A stretch of 64,000 nt of DNA from contig CM063108.1 of assembly GCA_031841125.1 (NCBI GenBank), positions 4,695,683 through 4,759,682 of the forward strand, given 5' to 3'. The translations under genes were made by a program, and so were the position numbers. The notes under the pieces were generated by a model, which had not been told where the DNA came from, made no database searches, and saw nothing but the letters and a program-made list of their open reading frames with translations. Origin of the DNA: Acanthococcus lagerstroemiae (taxonomy: Eukaryota > Arthropoda > Insecta > Hemiptera > Eriococcidae). Shown here one piece after another: positions 11,843 through 23,400 of the stretch (the stretch's first letter is position 1; every line of letters starts with the position of its first letter).

Positions 11843-14406
11843 TAGACTTCTAGTTTATAATGTATCGAGCCTGACAGTCATAGTTGTAACGTAGTGAAAC
11901 TTGAAATAGAATTGCCTATATATAGCATATTGAGCAGAAGGAATGCTCAAAATTTTACCTTTAAATATATTCCCAATTTGCTAATACTACCTGTTTTAGG
12001 TTTGATTGAGACTTTTCAAACATCCTGACTCGTTTTACAACCCTTTGAGACTCTTTAAGACCACTTTGAAACTTGGGGTGACTTTTTTAAGATCTCTTCG
12101 CAGGCCTGTTTAAGATACTTTAATCTTCTTGAATGCCAATTAGAAAAGCAGTTTAAAATAAAATACCTGCATAATAGGTCCAAATTGACCGCATGTAATA
12201 TCAAAATTAATTTAATCCCAATTCTACGAAAAATCGCGGATTTTAATCTCATTTCCGCGATGCAAAGCTAACATGCCTTTTGCCAGTAGACCAAATTTCG
12301 CTAACCAAGTATTCAATACACACGATCAACAATTCACTGATTAACACCTGAAAACCTTTTACCTACAGAGCGTTCAAAAACAAAAATACCGAATTCTTCT
12401 GATAACAAAATCTTGGGAATTAAAAGATGCTGTACACGGTAGTTTGGATGGATACAATACAATCAATCGATTCCCTCCAGAGCATGCATGCTCAATACAG
12501 CGCGAAATTTAGGAGGGGTCCAAATTACTTTCAGGGGTCCAAATTTGAACCTCTTCCTGTGTACAAAAATAAAATAAGAAAATCGTCAGAGGATACAGAT
12601 TTTCCTTTCAATTTTTGAGAAGAGCTAGTTCATCCAACGTTCGTTTTGAAATGAAAATAATGTTTCACCAATTCCCGCAAGCGGAGTAAGCGCCAACCCC
12701 CCCCCCCCCATACATTGAAGTTAAGAAATCGGACAGCTTTGCACTCATTCAGTCAGATGGTCCCAACTCGAAGAAACCTCTCTTATTTCTTTCCAACTGG
12801 CTGATCTACGAAAGGGGCTTCCTCTAGTCGTTGCGCCCCTGCATGGAGATTTAAAGCCAAAATTCCTCTATGCTCAGACTTATATTCTCTTCGGAGAGAA
12901 TTCTTTCTCATTAATGAAAGAGAATCACTTATTTTTCTCAGACCTCAATAAAAATACGAAATTTTACCCAATAAGAAAAAGAAAAGAAATAGTGTCTGTG
13001 TTTCTATTCCTCAGAAAAAAAGTATTTTATTTTGGGGAAAGAAGAATTTTCTTCTTTCCTTGAAGAACAGAATACAGTTCACAGGATCCAAAAGATGAGG
13101 ATTTTTATCTTGGCGTTACCAAGGACAATTAATCTCTTGACCGCTGAGAAGAAAGAAAGAAAATTATTCTCGTTTCTCAAAACACAACATATGCATTTCT
13201 TTCTCTTTTCCACAAAAATTGAAAGTGTATTGTCCTTTGGTGAAAAAAATGTTCTTATTTAGAACAAACGGAAACTTACTCTTTTCTTTTTATTGAGACG
13301 TTGGGTGGAACGTTTTCCCCTTCCTGAAAGTGAGAGAAGAAAATTAATTTTTTTTTTTTTGCTTGATAGAAATTTTTGCTGTGAGAGGCTTTCTCCATTT
13401 CTGAGAATCAGAAAAAAATGATTTCCGTTTCTAAATGAGGAGGATTTCCATTGGTTTCCTAGGTTTCAAGGAGCAAATCGAAGATCACCAAGAAGGAGCT
13501 CACTGTCCCATCAGGTGAAGGACGGTGCCCACCTCTTCTCAACACTATATATTATGGTCTTGATCATTTTTTCTTCTTCTCAATTTAAGAGGACCCTCCT
13601 AGATTCTGAGGGACCCCTTTATCAATTGGTACAGCGACTGCTGTACTTGATCATGGGGTCTTATGCCCCTGATGGGGGGAGGGATTGAATTGAAACTTCC
13701 TCTAGGCTGAGAAGGCTCCATATTTAAATTCGAGAGTGAAATGTTACAACTTTGGAATAAAAGTTCCTTTTTCACTAGAGTAGTAGATATATTTCGCAAA
13801 ACGTATTCGAATGAAATAAATGTAAAGCACTGAAAATAGGTTAACTCTCGAAAACGTTTTCCTAGGTATACCAACTACTTGAATAAAAACTTTACTTTTA
13901 TTCAAAAGTTTGAGGGTATTTAGCGTTCTCATTTGGTTCAATACTTGGTGAAATTATAAAAACACCTAAAATTTTCTACTTTTCTCTATTCATATGAAAT
14001 TTTCAAGCAGTTTTATTAGGAGCACAATAGGTATAGATAAATTATACCATAAAATATAGTTGCCATTTAAAGATGCCACCAATATTTATTTTTTGACTCG
14101 ACTGTAGTGGATCATCACGTCAATTACAAAACACTCAGGTAAGTACAAAATACATCTGAATGTCACTTCGTTCAGGTTTCTGTTTCACGAGCCTGTAAAC
14201 TCAGAGAAAGCAGTCATGGAGCACCCCTCCTCTTTCATTAATCCTATTCTACCGCGTTCGAGCGAAAATATCAGAATGAAGCTTTCTTGTAAGTCAACTA
14301 CAATAATTGAGAAAGAAATGCCATTATCGATACTACATTACGATATCGAGACACTTCACCGATATGTTGCACTTAACAGCTGACATTGAAATTCCTTCGA
14401 TTTCAG
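11843..14406. other. Non-coding stretch upstream of carboxylesterase A
   Basis: No exon is recognised. 12000-12140 carries a reverse-orientation block of the AGTCTT-type quasi-periodic repeat seen at 17.4, 42.6 and 63.4 kb. A single hAT-like end (complement of CAGGGGCGCAACGACTAG) lies at about 12824-12841, next to a C-run at 12698-12709. 12930-13440 is rich in GAAA/TTTC runs. I searched for the first two exons of esterase A (signal peptide and a block ending in a PYA...LRFQ-like motif) and did not find them. Confidence 0.4.
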
Positions 14407-17400
14407 AGTCCATCAGTACCACCCAAATCCTGGCAAGGAATCAGAGACGCGACTGCATTACCTCCACCTTGCATGTACATACACGAGAACGAAGGGATCG
14501 TAGGTGAAGAAGACTGTTTATACTTGAACGTGTACACTCCTAAAGTGAGTTTCATGCTTGATTCTGCACGAACATAATGAACAGTTTTTTCAATGAGCAA
14601 ATATAATTTAAGAAGTGGTAACTCATCAATTCGACAGATATTTAAATTATAGCTGTTGGAAAAACCGGATTTTAGATTTCGCAATGTTACGTCAGTCGTT
14701 TTTCATTAGAGTTTTGAAGTAAGCAAAATTGCCAGGAAATACTTCAAATTTATTTTCAACTCATAATTTACAATCTTTCGGGAGCAATTACGAAAAATTC
14801 GTTAGAAATTTTTCTTCTTTGGAAACCTAGAGAAATTTAATTTTTGTTTAAGATAGTTAAAATTTTGGTCATATATCAGCAAAAATGGCGATAGCTTTTG
14901 CGAGATCTTATATCAGATACATACGAAGCCTTTTTTATAGCACTAAAATACGGGCTAAAATGAGAAGTGGAGCTTAACACCCCCCATTTCTTGCTATCAT
15001 GATTTTCGAATTTTGTTGCATGAATACCTTACCAAGAGAGAGCAAGAAGAAAATTTTCTGAACTCTGATGGTGACCCCAACAAGAATTTTGCATTTTCGC
15101 ATAAGAATTAAATTTTATTGAATATTGAAAAAATAATATTGATGGTTGGGTTTAGCTTGATAAAGTAATTATTTGGACGTTTAAGTGCGCCATTCAGTTT
15201 CCCTAGCTTAGTTTGATAAATCAGGAATGGATCCGAGGGTTGTGTTCTTGGAGGGGTTAAAAACTTGATAAAACATATCTAGAGGGGAACTATCTGCAAA
15301 ATACCTATTTCTTTTCGAATTTTCAGCGTGGTTATGAAAATGGTATTTTCCTGAAATACAATCAAATTTTCGTTGTATCTCGTGAAATGATCGAATACAA
15401 AGGTGCATGAGAATTCTCGGAGAGGTTTTAACATTTACGTAAATTCTTAAAAAAAAAAAAGTGATTTAACATTATGAAGATACGGTTTCCAAACTGCCCT
15501 TAGTTAAAAAAAATCGAAATGCGGTTTTCAGCGCTACCTAGTGGCCAATGCGAGCACTACAAAAGTAACTTTATAGAATCTCGATACCTCGTTCGATGGT
15601 CGAATTACGCGCATTCAAAGAGCAGCGCCGGTGCAGGCAGCGTTTCGTTTTTTTCTTGTATTACGTCCAGTGCCAAACTGCCCTTTGTCCACGACTTTCG
15701 ACTTCTTTTCCTTCAATAATTCTAGATAGGCTGCATTCTCATTTTTGTGCGTCTTTGGTAGTATGGTAGAGGATTCAGGCTACTCGCTTGCACTATTTAC
15801 AGAAGTTTTAAATGAACTGGTACAGGTGTAGCACATAGTTTTTATCGATTTCCCAAAAAAATAATGTTTGGACTAAGGGCAGTTTAGAAACCGTGTCTTC
15901 ATTTATATTTAGTCTTATTTTCTACAGATTATAGTCGAAAACTTCGTCAACACTTTGTCAAAATTTTACGGAGGAGTTTTTTTTTCAAAAAAGAAGTAAC
16001 GTTTTGAAAATATGCATATTACAGTGTCAAAAAATTATTCTGGGAGCATGAAATTATGGCACACTTGGGGTGATTCTTATTTTAACAAGGGTGGGAATTT
16101 TTTTCGTCCCATCCCCCTCCAAAACAAACAGTCTCAATTAGAATATTTCTGATTTTTATAAAATTTGATGAGTTGCTATCAAAGGATAATGTTTTATTTG
16201 TGATTTTCGGGAAATCGACTACTATTAATTCTCAGCACCCTTTGGTAGGACCCTCAAAAACTAGATTTAAAAACTAATTTCAAAATTAAATTAAGTGACC
16301 TCAAAAATCTACAAATCAACTCCCGAGTCGAATTATTATTCATCCTACCTTCTCTATTTTGAACCTTTCTGCGAAAGGTCAAGAGAGTCCAGAGACGTTT
16401 TATGCTCTGTAATGGAAAGGGAAACCTTTTGAACTTTTTTCTACCTAAATTGGTACTTTGCAGATTCTTTTTTCTTTCTTACTTCCAGTTATCACGAATT
16501 TGAGCCCAAACCCTTACGTAAATTACGTGTTAAACATCACCCGGTGGGAGGGATCCTTAAAATGTAATAAAAATCGGAAGTTAACGGAAAAAGTTATTCT
16601 GCAGCGAAAACAAATCAGAGGTGGTCTAGGAAAAATTTCCATTTTGCGAAAATAAGAACTACCTCAACAGATATGCAAGTTTCTGTACTGATCAACATAC
16701 TAGAATTCCTCATCAGCTTGAAAAGTCCATTATCTCTCGAAAACTGACTATTGACTCAAACTCGGGTTTATGCTATCAGTAAAACTTTTCTGCATCAAAT
16801 TTTTGAAAAATTTCTGGGAGACACATTGTATTATATATTCGATAAAAATTGAAATACATATAGTAAGAGAATTCGATTTTGGGTTATTATTTGGTTCCTA
16901 GGGTGCTGAGGTACGACGTATCGCTCAGATTGGTAGAGATTTTCAGAATGTTAATCAGTATATAGTAATTTGACCAACGGTACTAATTTTTAGCCCTCGC
17001 CAATCTTTCCAACCTTGCTATCAATCTTCAAAATATCATGTCTTTCTCAAGCAGAAAATTACGTTTACCAAAATTTGAGAGAGTTGGCAAAGTCTTTGAC
17101 ATTAATCCATGAAAAATTAAGCCAAATCCAATTATTGAATATTTTGGGAAACACTGAGCACTAAATTTAAAAATAAAATTCAAATAAAATTCATTTAATC
17201 CTCAAAATAATAGAACAGAAATCTCGCAGTATTTCGGGACCTTCTCCCACCTCAATTGGTTACAGTAAAAAATACTGGAGGAAAAGAATTACTACAAAAT
17301 TTCAGATCTATCGAATGAGCAGAACATGTGCTACACGCTCCCTCTTTCCATCTTACGGAAATATACAGGAAATTTTTACACAACTACGGTTGTGAAGTCC

Positions 17401-20400
17401 TTAATTAGCTTAAAAGGGTTGTAAATGTGTCTGAATGAGTATAGTTTTGAACAAGTCTAAACGAGCCCTAAACAAATGTGAATCAGTTTTAAGAGTTACT
17501 ACGCGAGTCTGAAGGAAATCTTACAGGACCGCAAACAAAATTGCTGTCAGGAAATGTTCTATAAGATTTGAATGAGACCTGCGAATATTCTTGAACGAGT
17601 ACGGGTAAAGTGTTAGACAGTTTTAAACACGTCTGCAATACTGTTACAGAGTATTCAACATTACTTTAAGAAGACGGAAGAGTCTAAGACACCGCTATAA
17701 GAGTCTTAATGAAGTTTCAAAGAGTCATAAACAAGTCTGGGAATTTAAAAGATTTTGAATTAAAACTGTCGTTTTACACCATACAATATTTAAATCCTCT
17801 TAAAGTTGCAGCCTTTGGGGTGAAACCCAAAACATTAGTACTGTTCACTAAAATCCAGCGCGTATTATTTTCGATTTTTATACTCAAATACAACTTTCTA
17901 GTTGGGGTCATCATAATTTTCTCTTTTTACAAGGCTTCACACTGTCCTGTAATTGGCAGCTTCTAAGGCCGCTACATATCTGCAAACTTTCAAGTAAGTA
18001 TCATTTGTGCAAGGCCTAATATTCCTTCCTTGAGCGTAAGGATTTATGCGGAGGCATACTTTAACTACCCGTAACGTCGCCTCCGCATATTAGACTAGCA
18101 ATAGCTTCAATTCCGTTTTTTATTCCCATTTCTTGTCTAATTGTAGACCTGAAGTTTGATGACTCGATCATGGCATCAAACCATGAGCCATTCAGAAGTT
18201 GTATACTAAACTTCGTGCATTCGTGTTTCCACCAATACTATAATTATTTTATATTGAATGAAATTTACGTGATAGCAGACCAGTAGATCAGCTGACCGAA
18301 AATTTACTACATTGCGACGCGAATTTTCCCGTCCTGTTTCTTATTTTACTTCTATTTGTACGCGAATCGGTCTTCGCACATATAAATATGTGTATAAGTA
18401 TATCTGTAGGTAGGATGTTTAAAAATTTTCAAGGGCGAGGCAAGAACTAGAGAACATAATGTCGAAACTTCATCGGCAACGTCGGCAACTTCATTCCGTG
18501 TTATGTAACTCAGCTATAAGGCAAATTAAATTAGAGTCAATGAGATACGTTATTTCACGTTCTCCTTTCAACGATTTTTATAAAACTATTAACTGACATC
18601 GATACTAGAAAAATGTTTCCGAGCATGCAGCAATTTGAATAATAATTGATTTAGATGAAATTTATAATCCCAACACAGAATCTGATTTTACCGCCTTTGG
18701 GTTACGCATGCTCATTATTCATAAGTAAACCTGTTCAAGAACAGAGTTACCTTATGACAAAACTCAATATGTCCGTTATCGTCGCACCCAATTTACTCAC
18801 GAGAAATAGCGATGGTAAAATGCTCAAACATTCAACATTCGCGCTCAAAAATCTGAATAATTCTAATTTCCAAATATTTTTGTATAGTTTTTCGTTTTTA
18901 TTAGAAATTAGACACTATCTAGCAGCAACAGGCGCGTCAACATACGTACTTCACGCTACACACTTAAATTTAATTTTACTTCATGAAATAGAAGAATATA
19001 AAATGAAAATTACTACGATCACAACGGCTTAGAGATAGGTAAAATCATATGATTTTAAGATCAATAGGGTGGAAAAGATTCGTGATCTTAGATCATGAAA
19101 AGATTATCAGATTTTTCATCTGAATGATCAAGATATTTTACCTAATCTGATGATCTGAGATTGTGACCAAGATCAAAAATATCAGAAGTGGGGGATGGGA
19201 GGTGGAAGAATCGATCTGAAGATTAAAAGAATCGCAACATTAGAAGGTTCTAGATTATTTTCCGCAGTCTAAGATCTTTTTCTTTTGATCTAAATGTTTA
19301 AATTTTTCATTTTCTTTTCCAAATTCAGAATCACAATTTCTTCAGGTTCTTCCCTTCCACTTTCTATTCCAATGAAAAACATTAGACGAATGTACGTTCA
19401 AGTGCTTTTCTTCAGGACTTTTGCTGGTTGACAGCAAAAAACTGAATTAATTTCTGATATTTGCTGTTTGTTAACTGTTATCATTTCTAAATGAAAATAG
19501 GCAGAATAAAAATTTTCAAAAAGATTCAAATTAATCTGCCTTTTTGATTTTGAAATCATAATTTCGAAAGCCCATTGATTTTCGATTATATTTTGACTTT
19601 GGGATTCAAATAATTTTTTTACGATTTTTTAGATTTTTTAATATCTTGAAATCATAGCAAATAATTTAAAAATAGTTTTCGTCGTACCTTTTAATCATTT
19701 TTGAAAAAATAATTTTTTTGATTTTCAAATCATGATTTAGAAAAAATTTTAGAATAATTATTTTGAAATCATAATTTTCAATTATTAGCGTTTTGTTTTG
19801 CCATTCTCTGTTTCTGAATCATTTCGTCACGTAAGCGCTAATAGCCTACCTTATCATGGGGGAGGGGGCAGACATACGAATATGCCAAAATAATGTTCAA
19901 GATGCTTTCACTTGTATATTTCTGCAGTATTTTCGGAGGGCTTTCAGCAGATTTGTGGGCTAAGCCCTCAACTCAAGCCCCCTCTATTTTAGTCTCAAAA
20001 ACAGAATTTAGAAAAATTTTAAGCAAATGCTTCCCAGTTGAGAGACTTGATTCAGGGCCGAATTTACGAATAGGCAAAGTAGGCAATTGCCTACGACGAA
20101 AGCTCATGAGTGGCGCCAATAGGCGCCACTCGTTTCATTGGCGCTATTCGAATTCTCACGAAATTTTGAAATTGATTTTTAAAAATACATACGAATGGAT
20201 ATTCCTCTCTAGTTTCGGTTTTAAAAGAGATTAAGAATGATGAGAGAGCCAGGATAAGGAGACCCAATTTCAAAATAATAATATTCTAAAGAAGCTCCTT
20301 TTTCCAACAACTCACCTTATGATTATTTTGTGGACAAAAATACTGAAAAGACTGAATGAGACGAATATAACTTTATAAAAAGTCAAAATATCTCTGATTG

Positions 20401-23400
20401 AACTTATATTTACAAGACTTGAGAGGACGATACAATGAGTAAATTTCAGAGATGAACACAACATTCCACACTTCTCTATATATGACTGTGCCGGATGTAG
20501 GTGATTCTCATCAGGGTGGAACTAGGGTGCCTAGAATTCGAAGGACTAAGAGATTTCATGATGAAACTCAGACTCCTGAGGTCATACTGACCGGGGTAAA
20601 AAAAAATGGAAGTGGAAGGTTTCAACGTGATATTATTGATAATTTGGTCAACGAGATGGAGCGGAGGAAGACAGCTTACAATGATATAAATGATAACTTT
20701 GAATTTCTTTTTCGGAAAAAGTGATGAACATAACGAGGAATTAAGGAAAAGTGCGAAACAATTTTCAGAATTTTATGACGTCGATGTATCCAATGACATA
20801 ATTGAGGAAGCAATTCAATTCAAGTATTTTTTGCAGAGTCAAAATTTCCAAAGTCCTCTTAAATCGGATCCCTTGGAAAATTTCCAGTGTATCACAAAAA
20901 ATAATTTGATGTCCACCTTTCCAAACATATTTATTGCTTATCAAATCTTCTTAACATTACCGGCCAGCAATTATTCTGGGGAAATGAGTTTTTCAGTTTT
21001 AAGACGTATCAGCAATTACCTAAGGAATACGCTGAGTCAGATTAAAACTTCATATCTCTCGTTTTGTTGCACGGTGAGTCTGAATTGACCAAAGAATATG
21101 ATTTTAATCAGATTATTGATGCATTTGCGGCCAAAAAAAGTTAGAAATAAATCTTTCTAGAGTGTTTTGCACCATATTTCAAAGTAATAATACGGTTGGC
21201 CGTTTTTATTATTCCTAATTCCTAATACATGATCATACAATCCATATTTCAATGATTAATCAGGGGAGGAAGGGAGAGAGGGGGGAGGGAGGGGGGGAGA
21301 GAGAGAGAGAGACGCGCGCGCGAAAAGACTGCGGAAATTTTCTCCCACGAAAAAAATGTTAAAGGGAAAGGGGGGATTTCAGGGTGAAAATTCATAGGCG
21401 CCACCTTCCGTTTTGCCTACGACACCACAGAAGGTAAATCCGGCCCTGACTTGATTCTTGAGAATTTCCAAAACCTAAGCATTAAAATATCAGCATTTGT
21501 TCGCTGAACGCTTGAAATGCTCGAGCATTTGATTGTTACTATCACTGATGATTAGTGATAGTAATTATTGCACATTACCCATTGGGCTGTTGAAAGAAAA
21601 GAACAAAACTTCCAATGCCGATGTGCGTTGATTTGGCGTCTAAGCATTTTTCAATTTGCAGTTACCGAATGGAACATTGCTACCGGTAATGGTATTCGTT
21701 TTTGGAGGACGTTTCATGTTCGGACACGCTCATCCTAATCGAATTGGCGCTCATTTTATCATGGATCAAGACATAATTTTGGTTACCTTTCACTACAGAA
21801 TGGGAGCTCTTGGTAGGCCACAAAACCTTCGTAAATCTACATTGTATTTGCGTTACCACATATTATTGACACCGAAATTCTGCTTTCAGGATTTCTTAGT
21901 ACTGAGGATAATGTTCTACCCGGAAACTATGGTCTGAAAGATTTTGCAGCTGTACTCGAGTGGATACAAAATAATATAAATTCATTCGGTGGAGATAAAG
22001 ATAAAGTCACTGCATGGGGAACTAGTACTGGCGGCATTTCCTCTTCATTAGCATTAGTTTCTCCTCTCACGAAAGGTAAATCAAAATTAACTCACCGCAT
22101 TCATCGAATAAATGAAAATCTATTTTCCAAAGTAAGTAACTAACTTTCTCGATCTAGAATTAGAGCCTGGTTTTTCCATCGAGAGGAAAATACGCTGCAC
22201 TGAATGAGTAGTGTGTCTGGGAACCAAAAAAGTGTCATCGTTATCATCTATCACAAGATCTACAGCCAGCTAGATCGAAGGACAAACTGGGATTGTTAGA
22301 CAGCTAGAGCTGACCGTTCGACAGAGACAAGGAGATAGGTAGTAGATAAATAGACAGCCAGTGAGGCAAACAGAAAGCACGCCACAGCCACCCCACGTGA
22401 AAAAATACCGTTCAAAGTCAAAATCCATAAACTGAGAGCCGAAATTTCAGCTCTCTGTACTTTGTATCCAGAATGTGTCTTTCTCTGTCCCAAAGACAAT
22501 TATAGGACCAAAAACGTAAGATCTAGGATCTGAAAACCACAATCTTCCCCGCTCTCTAAGCCTTATCTTCTGACCATCTTATAACCCAACTCCCGGTAAA
22601 ATTTCATTGAAGTTTAATAAGGGGTTTTCTCCAATCTGTGTTGTTTCATACTGAAATATTTTTGATTTTGGACCTTTCTATGAATTCTATTAATAACTTC
22701 GGTTCTACCTGAGCATTTCTCATAATTTCTACTATTAGTCATTTCATTACCGGCGTCATTTCCATCTTTGCTGTCGTATTCGACATTTTTATCATTTCTG
22801 TCATTTTTGTGATTTTCTTCATTTTTATTATTTTAGTCACTTTTCACCTTCCAGTTTTGTAATTTGTATTTTTCGAAATATTTTGTAATTTTTGTCAAGT
22901 TTTTCATTTTGGTCCTCTACCATTTCGATTTTTTCTTTTTTACGTATTTCTATCTTAATTTATCTATCATTTAGGTCATTACCGACAATATCTTACTATT
23001 TTTTTTTCAACTTTTGCATTTTCTGTTTCCTGTATCACGACAATTTTCTTTGTTCTTACGCATTTTTTGTCTGCCTTCCTTGGCGCTGGCTGTCTACCTG
23101 CTCTTTACATTCTACGCTGGAAGAGATTTTCTAAGGTAAAATGTACTAGAATTCTAGTAACTCTCTGACAATGGCGCCGAGCCCATATGGAGTGGGCAGC
23201 TGCTCCACATGAGAGTTTCCATATAGAGTGCGGCTCCATATGAAAAAAATAGCACAAAACAAATAAAACTAGCAACGGAAAAAATTAGATTTTTTCGAAA
23301 TTTCTTTTTACTGCTTTTACAAAAAAGTACGATATTAACTTGAACTCGCTCCATATGGGATTTATAAACTTTGGCACCCTTGGTCTCTGACGTGCAGCAA

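Noticed and set aside
14217..14300. ATG-containing stretch ending in GTAAGT upstream of carboxylesterase A, considered as first exon
   Set aside because: The encoded peptide is not a signal peptide, and the exon carrying the conserved N-terminal block would still be missing between it and 14407.
18655..19032. 125-residue ORF in an intron of carboxylesterase A
   Set aside because: No recognisable protein features, and it lies in AT-rich intron sequence.
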